Counted from the stretch's first letter, positions 14,877 through 23,818 are shown. The stretch: DNA of 33,135 nt from Coriobacteriia bacterium (GCA_030525445.1 JAUNEQ010000006.1:1-33135); one strand, 5' to 3'. Notes: generated by a model not told the origin, from the letters alone. Numbers and translations: made by a program.

Positions 14877-16217
14877 ATGGCAAACACCACAACTCATGCG
14901 CCGAGCGTCGCGTTCGTGACGCTCGGTTGTGCGAAAAACGAGGTGGACTCCCAGGAGATGTCCGCCAAGCTCGTGCGTGCGGGCTATCTTTTGGCCGATG
15001 ACCCGGAACAGGCCGATGTCATCATCATCAACACCTGTTCGTTCATCCAGGCCGCCACCGAAGAAAGCATCGATACCTTCTTCGAGCTCGCGGGTCTCGA
15101 CCGCGTTGCGGCGGGGGAGAGCAAGATCGTGATGGCCGGGTGCTTGCCGGCGCGCTACGGCGCAGACCTCGAAGAAGAGCTCACCGAAGCGCAGGCGTTC
15201 GTTCCCTGCTCACGCGAAGACGACATCGTGCAGATCGTCGCGGGCCTCATCCCCGATTTCGTCCCTGAAGCGCCGGTGCTCACCGAGGAGGGGACCATTG
15301 GGGCGAACGAGTATGCGCTGACCACCGTTGGGGACAATCCGTGGACCGCATACGTGAAGATCTCCGACGGATGCGACCGCATGTGCGCATATTGCACGAT
15401 CCCCTTCATTCGGGGCCATTACCACAGCTTCACGCTCGAGGAAATAGAGCGGGACGTCGACTACAAGGTGGCCTCAGGCGTGCGGGAGATAACGCTCATC
15501 GCGCAGGATACCGGCCGCTGGGGGCAGGATTTCGCAGAGCGGAGCAGCCTTGCGCGCCTGATGGACCATCTGGCCACGCAATTCCCGGAAATCTGGTTCC
15601 GCGTGATGTATATCCAGCCTGAAGGCGTCACCGACGAATTGCTTCAGGTCATGCGCGCCCATGAGAACATCTGCAGCTATCTGGACATCCCATTCCAGCA
15701 TGCTGCGAAGCGGGTGCTCCGCGCGATGAATCGCCGGGGATGCGGTGACGATTTCCGCAACCTCATCTCGCATATTCGCGACGAGGTTCCCGATGTGACG
15801 CTCAGGACGACGCTCATCGCCGGCTTTCCCGGTGAAACCGAGGAGGAGTTCGAAGAGCTGCTCGATTTCGTCTCGGAGGCGGAACTCGATTACGTCGGCG
15901 TCTTCCCGTATTCGCGCGAAGATGGCACGCGGGCTGCAGAGCTCGAAGGGCAGATCGACGAAGAGACGAAGCAGGAGCGTGCGCAAGCCGTTCGCGACCT
16001 CGCAGACAGCGTTTCGGCTGGAGTCATCGCCGCGCGAACTGGTAAGACCATGCCGGTGCTCATCATTGGCACGGAAGAGGACGGCCAGCTGTACGGCCGC
16101 GCGAAGTGCCAGGCTCCCGATGTCGATGGCGTGACCTTCGTGTACCGCGGAGCGCCGGGAGAGATCATCAATACCGAGATTGCCGGCACGTTGATGTACG
16201 AGATGGAAGGGGACTAG
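14877..16217 (+). CDS. rimO: Ribosomal protein S12 methylthiotransferase RimO
   Basis: RimO is a radical-SAM enzyme that methylthiolates the conserved aspartate of ribosomal protein S12. The 446-residue protein has the N-terminal UPF0004 domain with cluster cysteines C18 (LGCAKNEVDS), C54 and C89. The radical-SAM motif C166-x3-C170-x2-C173 (DGCDRMCAYCTIPFIRG) follows, and then a C-terminal TRAM domain. The LGCAKNEVDSQ and GHYHS signatures separate it from MiaB, which is present at 27.6 kb. It is followed after one base by the pgsA-cinA gene, so translation is probably coupled. Confidence 0.94.
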   Translation: MANTTTHAPSVAFVTLGCAKNEVDSQEMSAKLVRAGYLLADDPEQADVIIINTCSFIQAATEESIDTFFELAGLDRVAAGESKIVMAGCLPARYGADLEEELTEAQAFVPCSREDDIVQIVAGLIPDFVPEAPVLTEEGTIGANEYALTTVGDNPWTAYVKISDGCDRMCAYCTIPFIRGHYHSFTLEEIERDVDYKVASGVREITLIAQDTGRWGQDFAERSSLARLMDHLATQFPEIWFRVMYIQPEGVTDELLQVMRAHENICSYLDIPFQHAAKRVLRAMNRRGCGDDFRNLISHIRDEVPDVTLRTTLIAGFPGETEEEFEELLDFVSEAELDYVGVFPYSREDGTRAAELEGQIDEETKQERAQAVRDLADSVSAGVIAARTGKTMPVLIIGTEEDGQLYGRAKCQAPDVDGVTFVYRGAPGEIINTEIAGTLMYEMEGD

Positions 16218-16218
16218 C

Positions 16219-17400
16219 TTGGCTCCCGAAACCACGCAGAAGCTCTGGACGCCCGCAAACAAAGTGACGCTTGCGCGCATCCTCGCCATTCCCGTATTCC
16301 TCGCGGTCGTCATCGCCCCATGGCCCGATTACCTTCCGTACTGGCCCGATGCCGAATCTTGGAAACCGCTCATCGCGGCCATCGTTTTCATCGTGATTTC
16401 GGCGACCGATGCCGTTGACGGCCATTTGGCCCGAAGTCGCGGCGAAGTGACCTCGCTGGGCAAGTTCATGGACCCGCTTGCGGACAAGCTGCTTGTGACA
16501 GCCGCTTTGCTCGTGCTGGTGGAGATGAGCGTGCTTCCCTCGTGGGTGGCGCTCATCATCATCTCGCGCGAATTCATCGTTTCGGGCATCCGCATGGTTG
16601 CGGCGAGCGAAGGCGTCGTCATCGCGGCGAGCTGGTGGGGCAAGGTCAAGACCGTGACCCAGATCGTCGCCATCGTGCTTTTCCTCGTGAAGGGCACCTC
16701 CTGGTTGGGAACGTATGACCAGAGCTTCAGCGACGGCATGTACACCCTCGCTTGGGTTGCCATGGGCCTCGCGATCTTCTTCACCATCGTGAGCATGCTC
16801 GATTACTTCAGCAAGTCCCGTGATCTGCTTGGCTTCACCAAGCATGCGCGTCGGGAAGATGTCGAGAAATACGACTACATGCGCGTTTCGGAAGATTCCT
16901 GGGAGCGCGAATTTCCCACCAACGCCGACCTGGAAGAACAGGCGGCGGCGCTCATCGACCGAGCTCGTGAAGCGGGCGTTATGCTGGGCACGGCCGAGAG
17001 CTGCACAGGCGGTCTCATCGGCGCCACGCTCACCGACATCCCCGGATCGAGCGATGTGGTGGCTGGCGGAATCATCAGCTACACCAATGATGTGAAGCGC
17101 GAGAGGCTTCATGTTCCGGCCGAGGTGCTCGAAGCGCATGGAGCGGTGAGCGAGGAAACTGCGTGCGCGATGGCCGAAGGCGCTCGAAGCGAGCTTGGCG
17201 TCGACATTGCGGTCGCGGTGACGGGAATCGCCGGTCCGGGTGGAGCTGTTCCTGGCAAACCGGTTGGAACGGTTTGGATCGGCGTATCGGACGCGCAAGG
17301 CACCGAGGCTCAGCTTTTCACGTTCGACGGCACCCGTTCGCAGGTGCGCGCGCAGACGGTGCGGGAAGCTTTGAAAAAAATCTCGGAGCGCATTAGGTAA
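16219..17400 (+). CDS. pgsA: PgsA-CinA fusion: phosphatidylglycerophosphate synthase plus CinA/PncC amidase domain
   Basis: Residues 1-~200 form the CDP-alcohol phosphatidyltransferase that makes phosphatidylglycerol phosphate. The motif D64-x2-D67-G68-x2-A71-R72-x8-G81-x3-D85-x3-D89 is complete, and several membrane segments lie between residues 18 and 195. After a charged linker (~200-235) comes a full CinA C-terminal/PncC-type domain (~238-392). Its catalytic serine lies in AESCTGG (Ser261), and TGIAGPGG and PVGTVWIG follow. This domain deamidates NMN. The frame is continuous without a stop. In Firmicutes pgsA and cinA are adjacent separate genes just before recA, so the fusion keeps that order. 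Start is TTG one base after rimO. The internal ATG at codon 221 has no good ribosome site at normal spacing. Confidence 0.92.
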   Translation: MAPETTQKLWTPANKVTLARILAIPVFLAVVIAPWPDYLPYWPDAESWKPLIAAIVFIVISATDAVDGHLARSRGEVTSLGKFMDPLADKLLVTAALLVLVEMSVLPSWVALIIISREFIVSGIRMVAASEGVVIAASWWGKVKTVTQIVAIVLFLVKGTSWLGTYDQSFSDGMYTLAWVAMGLAIFFTIVSMLDYFSKSRDLLGFTKHARREDVEKYDYMRVSEDSWEREFPTNADLEEQAAALIDRAREAGVMLGTAESCTGGLIGATLTDIPGSSDVVAGGIISYTNDVKRERLHVPAEVLEAHGAVSEETACAMAEGARSELGVDIAVAVTGIAGPGGAVPGKPVGTVWIGVSDAQGTEAQLFTFDGTRSQVRAQTVREALKKISERIR

Positions 17401-17425
17401 TTAGATAGCCCAGTTCAGAGCAACG

Positions 17426-17486
17426 ATTTGACCGTTATTTGAGAATTATTTGAGAGAAATTTGAACTACCTCGAAGAATAATTTGA
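17426..17486. repeat. Array of ATTTGA repeats at exact 11-bp spacing upstream of recA
   Basis: ATTTGA begins at 17426, 17437, 17448, 17459 and 17481. The slot at 17470 holds the degenerate CTCGAA. All steps are exactly 11 bases (about one helical turn). The array lies 40 bases upstream of the recA -35 element. OmpR/PhoB-type response regulators bind direct repeats of about this size and spacing, and an AT-rich phased array could also bend DNA. Assignment to a binding protein is inference. Confidence 0.75.
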
Positions 17487-17525
17487 TTTCGGTTCCGTAC
17501 GCTTTGCAAAAGAACAGGCAATCGC

Positions 17526-17553
17526 TTGACACGCGAACGCCCGTTCGTATAAT
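17526..17553 (+). promoter_or_regulatory. recA promoter (consensus -35/-10)
   Basis: TTGACA (17526-17531) and TATAAT (17548-17553) are both perfect sigma-70-type hexamers with 16-base spacing. The start codon of recA is 32 bases downstream. Confidence 0.93.
17534..17547. promoter_or_regulatory. LexA (SOS) box in the recA promoter
   Basis: CGAAC-GCCC-GTTCG is an exact match to the Gram-positive LexA/DinR consensus CGAAC-N4-GTTCG. It fills almost all of the spacer between the -35 and -10, so bound LexA would block RNA polymerase. No lexA gene is in the window. Confidence 0.93.
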
Positions 17554-17585
17554 GGTATGGAATCGAACAATGGCAAGGAGTTGAA

Positions 17586-18632
17586 ATGGACGAAGCCAAG
17601 GAAAACATGCTCAAGCTCACTACCGAGCAGATCGAGAAGAAGTTCGGCAAAGGGTCGATCATGAAGCTCGGCGAGGGAGAGAACGACCTGAATGTGGGCT
17701 TCATCCCCACTGGCGCGTTGCCGCTTGATGCCGCATTGGGCATTGGCGGCGTTCCCCGTGGGCGCATCATCGAGATTTATGGCCCTGAATCGAGCGGCAA
17801 GACGACGCTGGCTTTGCACATCATCGCAGAAGCCCAGGCGACGGGCGGCATCGTCGCTTTCATCGATGCCGAGCATGCGCTCGACCCGGTGTACGCGGCG
17901 AGGCTTGGCGTCGATATCGACGAGATGCTCATCTCGCAGCCCGATACCGGCGAGCAGGCGCTTGAGATTTGCGACATGTTGGTCCGCAGCGGGGCCATCG
18001 ATTGCGTCGTCGTCGACTCCGTGGCCGCGCTCACCCCTCGTGCAGAACTCGAAGGCGAGATCGGAGACACGACGGTTGGCCTCCAGGCGCGTTTGATGTC
18101 ACAGGCTTTGCGCAAGCTGGCCGGTTCTCTGTCCAAGTCGAATACGACGTGCATTTTCATCAACCAGCTTCGCGAGAAGATCGGCGTCATGTTCGGGAAT
18201 CCCGAAACCACGCCCGGCGGCCGTGCCTTGAAGTTCTTCAGCTCGGTGCGTCTTGATATTCGCCGTCGTGACACGATCAAGGACAAGGGAGAGTCCATTG
18301 GCAACCGCGTCCGGGTGAAGGTCGTCAAGAACAAGGTCGCCCCTCCGTTCCGTCAGGCGGAATTCGACATCATGTATGGAACCGGTATCTCCAAATCGGG
18401 CTGCATCCTCGATATGGCAGCGGAATGCGATGTCGTCCATAAGAGCGGATCTTGGTACACCTACGGCGAAGAGCGCTTGGGACAGGGCAGGGAAGCGGCA
18501 AAGCAGCGTCTCGAGGAGAACCCCGGCCTGCGTGAGCAAATCGAGAATAAGGTGCGTGTTGAGTTTGGCATGCCCACCATTGGCGATGCTTCGGAATATG
18601 CCGATGCCGACCCTGTTGTCGAAGAGCTTTAG
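17586..18632 (+). CDS. recA: Recombinase RecA
   Basis: RecA forms filaments on single-stranded DNA, drives strand exchange and stimulates LexA self-cleavage. The 348-residue protein has Walker A GPESSGKT at residues 66-73. The MAW/L1 area, the L2-type stretch [21 protein letters not shown] and an acidic C-terminus (ending DADPVVEEL) are also present. No intein is present. The ribosome site is AAGGAG before the ATG. It has its own strong promoter with a LexA box and is followed by recX after 25 bases. Confidence 0.98.
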   Translation: MDEAKENMLKLTTEQIEKKFGKGSIMKLGEGENDLNVGFIPTGALPLDAALGIGGVPRGRIIEIYGPESSGKTTLALHIIAEAQATGGIVAFIDAEHALDPVYAARLGVDIDEMLISQPDTGEQALEICDMLVRSGAIDCVVVDSVAALTPRAELEGEIGDTTVGLQARLMSQALRKLAGSLSKSNTTCIFINQLREKIGVMFGNPETTPGGRALKFFSSVRLDIRRRDTIKDKGESIGNRVRVKVVKNKVAPPFRQAEFDIMYGTGISKSGCILDMAAECDVVHKSGSWYTYGEERLGQGREAAKQRLEENPGLREQIENKVRVEFGMPTIGDASEYADADPVVEEL

Positions 18633-18657
18633 ACGACGGTTATAGGTCGATGCGATT

Positions 18658-19287
18658 ATGGGCAAGCTTGCGACGATAGAGCGCTTGCAATCCATGATTG
18701 ATGCGGTTTCCGCCCAAGACGAAACGGCATTCGACGTTGTTTCGGGCGGCTTGCGCGATGCAAGCCGTCCGAAAGCAACGCGGAAACGTCGAAAGTCACC
18801 TTCCCCAGACGATGACGGCATACCGCCAGCAAAGAAGGCGTATAACCGCGTCATCGAGCTTTGCGGCTACCACGATTTCTCGTGCGCGAAAATGCGTGAG
18901 CGGCTCAAACGCGAAGGGTTGCCCGCTGATGCTGTCGAGGATGCGATTGAAAAAGCCGTTCGAATTGGGCTCATCGATGATTTGAGATGGGGAGAGATGC
19001 GGGCGAGCGCGCTCATGCGGCGTGGCATGGGCAGGATGGGCATTGTCCGTGAGCTGAAGGAAAACGGAATAAGCGCCCACGACATCGATGGGTGGCCAGA
19101 AGAGTACGAAGAGCGTTTCGGGGATGAATTGCAGCGCGCACTTGGCGTGCTCGAAAAGAATCCGCCACGTTCGAAGAACCTCCGCGCTTCGGCATACGGG
19201 AAACTCATGAGAAAGGGATATGATTCTTCTGTGTCAGCGCAAGCGAGTGGTATATGGTTTGCGCGACAATACGAAGGCAACGAATAA
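18658..19287 (+). CDS. recX: Regulatory protein RecX
   Basis: RecX binds RecA filaments and limits or modulates their activity. The 209-residue protein has the helical-repeat core from ~residue 62 (AYNRVIELCGYHDFSCAKMRERLKREGLPADAVEDAIEKAVRIGLIDD is typical). The match continues with ARSALMRRGMGRMGIVRELKENGIS-like spacing. Residues ~37-55 are a basic linker. The ATG has only a weak ribosome site, consistent with lower expression than recA. Its position 25 bases behind recA indicates cotranscription and SOS induction. Confidence 0.9.
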   Translation: MGKLATIERLQSMIDAVSAQDETAFDVVSGGLRDASRPKATRKRRKSPSPDDDGIPPAKKAYNRVIELCGYHDFSCAKMRERLKREGLPADAVEDAIEKAVRIGLIDDLRWGEMRASALMRRGMGRMGIVRELKENGISAHDIDGWPEEYEERFGDELQRALGVLEKNPPRSKNLRASAYGKLMRKGYDSSVSAQASGIWFARQYEGNE

Positions 19288-19294
19288 TAAGACA

Positions 19295-19309
19295 TCTGAC
19301 ATGTTATGT
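19295..19309. promoter_or_regulatory. Small palindrome before a glycosyltransferase gene
   Basis: TGACAT-GTT-ATGTCA is a perfect 6+6 inverted repeat, 28 bases before the start of the glycosyltransferase gene and just after recX. It could be an operator, but the protein is unknown and the site is short. Confidence 0.35.
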
Positions 19310-19337
19310 CATGATATCGAAAGCCCGAGGAGGAAGC

Positions 19338-20279
19338 ATGCCCAAAGTCTCCGTTATCGTGCCGATGCATAATAGCGCCGACTTGCTTGCCGAAACGCTC
19401 GCGAGCATCGAGACGCAAACACTAGAAGATATAGAGATCGTCTGCGTCGATGACGCGTCGCAAGATTCGACCATGGCGATATTCGAGCTCTTTGCGAGTG
19501 ATGATGATCGTTTCAAGCTCATTCGCTTCGAAGAGAACCAGGGCGTTTCCGCAGCGCGGAACACGGCTATACAGGCCGCTTCCGGAGATTACCTCGCGTT
19601 CATGGATGACGATGACTGGTATCCGCGAAGCAACACGCTCGAGAAACTCTATGAGGCAGCGGCGAGTCACGATGCCCTCATCGCCGGTGGCTCTTTCAGC
19701 GAATTCGACAATCGCACGAACAAGGTGACGGAAGACTACACGGGCAAGGGCCATCTATCCTGCTTTACCTTCACGCGGGAGGGGCGCATCGAGTATTCCG
19801 ACTGGCAAGGTGATTTCGGATTCCAGCGCTTCATCTTCAAGCGAGATTTCATCATAGAAAACGAAATCGAGTTCCCCGCTCTCATCCGTCATGAGGATCC
19901 GGTTTTCTTGGTGAAGGCGATGGTGGCTGCGGGATGGTTCTATGCCATTCCCGATGTGGTGTACCGTTACCGGTTCCATCACAAACCGCGCATGCTTGGC
20001 GAAGAGTCCGTTGACGATGCGTTCAAGGCTATCGCAGAGATACTCGCCATCGCTGCCAACAATGGGTATGACACGCTTCGCGATTATCAAATCGAGCTCC
20101 TCAAGGTGTATTCGGCCGATTCCTTCGGCCTCGTCTTCAACGAGGCAAAGCTTTTGGGCGCACGGGCGAAAGCGTTGCGGAGCATCACCTCTTCCAAGCC
20201 GTTCCGATTGCTTGCCGACGTCGCGGGCTCTTACAAGACGATGCTCGGCGACGTGCTCAAGCAGTACAGCCTGGACTAA
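19338..20279 (+). CDS. Family 2 glycosyltransferase
   Basis: A 313-residue GT-A fold enzyme of the WcaA/GT2 type, which moves a sugar from a nucleotide donor to a surface-glycan intermediate. The N-terminus KVSVIVPMHNSADLLAETLASI and VCVDDASQDST bind the nucleotide sugar. The metal/donor site is DDDD at residues 90-93, after ASGDYLAFM. No membrane segment is obvious, so it probably acts at the inner face of the membrane. I use ATG 19338 after a GAGGAGGAAG ribosome site; an upstream in-frame codon at 19254 would lie in recX. The neighbouring flippase and the two GT2 genes at 25.0 and 26.1 kb suggest one polysaccharide pathway. Sugar specificity is unknown. Confidence 0.88.
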   Translation: MPKVSVIVPMHNSADLLAETLASIETQTLEDIEIVCVDDASQDSTMAIFELFASDDDRFKLIRFEENQGVSAARNTAIQAASGDYLAFMDDDDWYPRSNTLEKLYEAAASHDALIAGGSFSEFDNRTNKVTEDYTGKGHLSCFTFTREGRIEYSDWQGDFGFQRFIFKRDFIIENEIEFPALIRHEDPVFLVKAMVAAGWFYAIPDVVYRYRFHHKPRMLGEESVDDAFKAIAEILAIAANNGYDTLRDYQIELLKVYSADSFGLVFNEAKLLGARAKALRSITSSKPFRLLADVAGSYKTMLGDVLKQYSLD

Positions 20280-20290
20280 ACCTTCAGGAA

Positions 20291-20315
20291 CCTATGGGGT
20301 TGTCCCCGTGATAGG
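20291..20315. other. Short hairpin between convergent genes
   Basis: CCTATGGGG-TTGT-CCCC plus ATAGG can pair with a small bulge. It lies between the convergent glycosyltransferase and flippase genes and has no T-tract. A very similar hairpin (TATGGAG-TTGT-CTCCATA) lies at 21923-21940, which suggests two copies of one short repeat. Confidence 0.45.
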
Positions 20316-20335
20316 CCATATGGTTGGCTTTCACG

Positions 20336-21838
20336 CTATCGGCGTACGAGGGATTTCAGGATGCCTTTCTCGTACGCGTTGAAGGAGAACGCCCAACAGA
20401 TGGCCACGTAGAACACCACGTATGCAATCAGGCACACGATGAGGATGGCCCATGACCCGATTGCAGGAAGCAGCAAGAGGCGTACGAGGAAAACGACGAC
20501 GAACAGCGCAAACGGGGCGGCAGCGATTCGGCAGATATCACCCCAGAAACGTGGGATATCGATACCCGTGCGCTTCCAATAGAACCAATTCATGATGAGG
20601 CCGCTTCCGATGAACAGCGCAAAGGCGGTCGAAACGGCGGCGCCGATGATTCCCATGACCTGAACCAAGGCGATGGTGGCGGCGATGTTGATCACCGCAA
20701 CCGCGAAATAGATGCCAGCGCGGAAGCCATAGGTGTTGTTCACGCGCAGGATGGTGAGCCCGACGTTTTGGATGAGGTCGATGGTGAACGGTATCATGAT
20801 GATGATTGCGATGAGATACGCGTCATGGAATCCTTCGCCCGCCCACAGGCGTATGAAATCGTCTCCGAAGACGACGAACCCCGTGAGCACGGCCCATAGC
20901 ACGAGGAAAGAGATTCTGCCGATCCTGACGAACAGGTCCGATAGCGTTTCGTCATGTTCTTCGCCCCGGTAGATGCGGGTGACTTTGGGAAGGAACACCG
21001 AAGAAACCGCGATTCCCAAGGGCATGTAGCACATGAAGATCTGCGAGGCGATGCCGTATACGGCGACGCTTGCGGTGCCGAAGAAATACCCCAGGATGAG
21101 CTGGTCGGTGCGCCAGAAGATCTGGTCGGCGATCGTCGCGAGCAGGATGGCGCCCGAGAACACGAGCAACGCCCGTGCGAGCGAGCGGTCGAATTCGTGG
21201 AGTCGCACCTTGATTCCCAGACGGCGGCTTGAATAGCCGCGACGTATGACCGCTTCGATGGCGACGGTGATGAGCTGGACGGTCACCGCGGAAATGGCAT
21301 AGGGATAGATGAAGACGGCAAGCGCGATCGCGAATGGCTGCAGCGCGGTGAGCACAACCTGCAATCCGTACTGGAAGGTGAAGCGTTCATGCGCCTCGAT
21401 CGTCGCGCTGTAGATCGAGTTGTTCAAGACGATGATGACGTTCACGATGAGTATCACGAGCATCCAGGAAAGCTCATGGAGCTCGGCGGCCGTGAGCGAT
21501 TCGGCGTACACGGCATTCGCGATGGCGATAAGGGCAATTCCCACCAGTATGGCGAAGGCGGAAAGGATGCGGTACAAGATGCGGGAGACCCCGAGCACGT
21601 TTTCGGCCCGGTCGTATTCTTTCAGCGCGAGGTGCTTGTTGTAGTAGCGCTGGACGGCCGCGGCAATCGTCGAATTCATGATGAGCAGGTACGCCATGAC
21701 CGAACCGACCAATTGATACAGGCCATATTCGTTCGTGCCGATGGTGCCCAGGAGCAAGGGGACATAGATAAGGTTCACCACCACCTGCACGGCCATGTAC
21801 AGGTAATTCACCAATGCTCCTCTAGAACGCTCGCTCAC
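20336..21838 (-). CDS. Polysaccharide flippase (Wzx/MATE-like)
   Basis: A 500-residue integral membrane protein with about 12-14 predicted membrane segments. It resembles the oligosaccharide flippases of the MOP superfamily that move lipid-linked glycan units across the membrane. Typical features are the N-terminal RGALVNYLYMAVQVVVNLIY segment with GTNEYGLYQLVGS, and the FWRTDQLILGYFFG stretch midway. I place the start at GTG 21838 because AAAGGAA precedes it at good spacing; TTG 21859 would add seven residues. It is the only minus-strand gene in this part and is divergent from rny. It probably serves the surface glycan built by the nearby glycosyltransferases. Confidence 0.9.
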   Translation of the reverse strand: MSERSRGALVNYLYMAVQVVVNLIYVPLLLGTIGTNEYGLYQLVGSVMAYLLIMNSTIAAAVQRYYNKHLALKEYDRAENVLGVSRILYRILSAFAILVGIALIAIANAVYAESLTAAELHELSWMLVILIVNVIIVLNNSIYSATIEAHERFTFQYGLQVVLTALQPFAIALAVFIYPYAISAVTVQLITVAIEAVIRRGYSSRRLGIKVRLHEFDRSLARALLVFSGAILLATIADQIFWRTDQLILGYFFGTASVAVYGIASQIFMCYMPLGIAVSSVFLPKVTRIYRGEEHDETLSDLFVRIGRISFLVLWAVLTGFVVFGDDFIRLWAGEGFHDAYLIAIIIMIPFTIDLIQNVGLTILRVNNTYGFRAGIYFAVAVINIAATIALVQVMGIIGAAVSTAFALFIGSGLIMNWFYWKRTGIDIPRFWGDICRIAAAPFALFVVVFLVRLLLLPAIGSWAILIVCLIAYVVFYVAICWAFSFNAYEKGILKSLVRR

Positions 21839-22225
21839 GGGTTCCTTTCTTCCTTGCAACTGCGATTACTCTATCGCTTTTGGCAAGAAGGCGAGCCAAG
21901 GGGCAGTGTCCGGGCATCCAGTTATGGAGTTGTCTCCATATTTGACGGGAATGCGAACCATCAAAATGGGGGCATAGCCGGGTATTTGCGTGGAATAGCG
22001 ATATGCACCAAGCTTTGTGGACTCATAGTGACTATCGGGAAATCCGGACGGCGATGGCAATTTGATGGGGTAGTATTAATTCGCCATGAGTATACATACC
22101 CGGGTAACGGGTATTCAGATATAGACAACTGAATAGCACTACCCTTGGATAATTGTATGCTCATGCCAGTTGACCTGGCATTTTTTATGCGCATTACGAG
22201 CGCACAGAAACATAGGAGCGTATTG
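21839..22225. other. 387-base divergent spacer between flippase gene and rny
   Basis: It is less GC-rich than its surroundings. It contains hairpin 21923-21940 (TATGGAG-TTGT-CTCCATA followed by TTT), a cluster of short palindromes at 22095-22133 and a terminator-like hairpin at 22163-22186. It must hold promoters for both divergent genes, but I see no consensus pair. A 64-codon frame on the minus strand (21866-22060) has no recognisable protein character. Confidence 0.6.
22163..22186 (+). terminator. Terminator-like hairpin in the rny leader (possible attenuator)
   Basis: ATGCCAG (22163-22169) pairs with CTGGCAT (22175-22181) around a 5-base loop and runs directly into six T. It lies only 40 bases before the rny start and in rny orientation. 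It could attenuate rny, or it could end a short leader RNA. Confidence 0.55.
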
Positions 22226-23818
22226 ATGGAGATCATATTTGCTATCGTCGGCATCATTGTCGGCGTTATCGCGGGCGTCCTTGTGGCGCGATCGGTGGGG
22301 GCGCAGTCGGTGAAAAACACCGCGGCCGAAACCGAGCGCATGATGCAGGATGCACGCGAGAAGGCCGAGATCTTGCAGCGCGAGAAGCTGCTTGAGGCCA
22401 AGGACGAAATCACGAAGATGCGCGAGAAGGCAGAGGCCGAACACAGCGCGCGCCTGGACAAGGCACGCGAGCAGGAAAAGAGCCTGAATGCCCGCGAGCG
22501 CTCCCTCGACAAACGCAGCGACTCGCTCGATTCCCGCGAACATCGCCTCTCGAGCATGCAGGGGCAGGTGGAGAAGCGCGAGCGCGACCTCGAGCGCGAC
22601 CAGCGTGCACTCGACGACCTGAAGCGTGATTACGAGGACCGCCTGGATGAAGCCGAAGAGCTGAAGGAGCAGATCAACGTCCGCCTTGAGCAGGTGAGCG
22701 GCATGACCGCCGATGAGGCGAAGGAAGAGCTGCTCGAGAACCTCCGCAGCGAGGTTGCGCTCGAGTCCGCGGCCATCATCCGCGAATCCGAAAACCGCAC
22801 CAAGCTCGAGGCCGATAAGAAAAGCCGCGAGATCTTGAGCCTCGCGATCCAGCGCCTGGCGAGCGAATACACCACGGAGAACACCGTGCATGCTGTCGCG
22901 TTGCCGAGCGATGACCTGAAGGGCCGCATCATCGGTCGCGAGGGTCGCAACATCCGCTCGTTTGAGCAGATCACGGGCGCGAACCTCATCATCGACGATA
23001 CCCCCGAGTGCGTCACGATCAGCTGCTTCGACCCGGTGCGCCGCGAGATTGCCCGCATCACGATGGAGAACCTCATCGCCGATGGCCGCATCCACCCGGC
23101 GCGCATCGAGGAGATGTTCGAGAAGGCGACCAAGTACGTCGACAAGCAGGTGCAGGAAGCCGGCGAGCAGGCTGGCTTCGAGACGGGCATCCACGACCTG
23201 CATCCCGAGCTCATCACGACGCTTGGCAAGCTGCGCTACCGCACATCGTACGGCCAGAACGTGCTCGACCATTCCCGCGAGGTCGCATACCTTGCCGGTT
23301 TCATGGCGAGCGAGCTCGGCCTCGATCCGATCCCGGCAAAGCGCGCGGGCCTGCTTCATGACATCGGCAAAGCCGTGACCCATGAGGTTGATGGCAGCCA
23401 CGCGGTCATCGGTGCCGACCTGGCACGCCGCTTCGGCGAGAAGCCGGAGATTGTGCATGCCATCGAGGCGCACCACAACGACATCGAGCCCAATTCAGTG
23501 TTGGACGTGATCACGCAGGCCGCTGACGCTATCTCGGCGGCGCGTCCCGGCGCACGCAAGGAAACGCTCGATGCCTACATCAAGCGTCTCGAGAAGCTCG
23601 AGGAGATTGCGAACAGCTATGAAGGCGTCGACCGCACGTTTGCCATCCAGGCTGGCCGCGAAGTGCGCGTCATGGTCGTGCCGGAGATCGTCGACGAAGC
23701 CCAGACCACGGTGCTCGCGCATGATATCGCGAAGCGCATCGAGAACGAGATGCAGTATCCCGGCCAGGTGAAGGTGGTCGTCATCCGCGAGAGCCGCGCG
23801 ATCGGCATCGCCAAGTAG
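22226..23818 (+). CDS. rny: Ribonuclease Y
   Basis: RNase Y is a membrane-anchored endoribonuclease that starts mRNA decay in many Gram-positive bacteria. The 530-residue protein has an N-terminal membrane anchor (residues ~3-21) and a long coiled coil of charged heptads (~30-190). A KH domain follows, with GREG in [17 protein letters not shown], then an HD domain with the catalytic pair His378-Asp379 in [10 protein letters not shown] use ATG 22226 after TAGGAG at seven bases; earlier in-frame starts would disrupt the anchor. PNPase and RNase J are also encoded in this window. The next gene, a GHKL ATPase, follows after eight bases. Confidence 0.97.
   Translation: MEIIFAIVGIIVGVIAGVLVARSVGAQSVKNTAAETERMMQDAREKAEILQREKLLEAKDEITKMREKAEAEHSARLDKAREQEKSLNARERSLDKRSDSLDSREHRLSSMQGQVEKRERDLERDQRALDDLKRDYEDRLDEAEELKEQINVRLEQVSGMTADEAKEELLENLRSEVALESAAIIRESENRTKLEADKKSREILSLAIQRLASEYTTENTVHAVALPSDDLKGRIIGREGRNIRSFEQITGANLIIDDTPECVTISCFDPVRREIARITMENLIADGRIHPARIEEMFEKATKYVDKQVQEAGEQAGFETGIHDLHPELITTLGKLRYRTSYGQNVLDHSREVAYLAGFMASELGLDPIPAKRAGLLHDIGKAVTHEVDGSHAVIGADLARRFGEKPEIVHAIEAHHNDIEPNSVLDVITQAADAISAARPGARKETLDAYIKRLEKLEEIANSYEGVDRTFAIQAGREVRVMVVPEIVDEAQTTVLAHDIAKRIENEMQYPGQVKVVVIRESRAIGIAK

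Noticed and set aside
17426-17486. CRISPR or plasmid iteron array
   Set aside because: The repeat unit is six bases at an 11-base step, far too short for CRISPR. There is no Rep gene, and the position before recA points to a regulatory role.
21866-22060. 64-codon minus-strand frame in the flippase-rny spacer
   Set aside because: No ribosome site and no family resemblance. The region is better explained as regulatory.
22139-23476. Minus-strand open frame of 445 codons opposite rny
   Set aside because: Same cause. It overlaps the whole of RNase Y and has no recognisable family.
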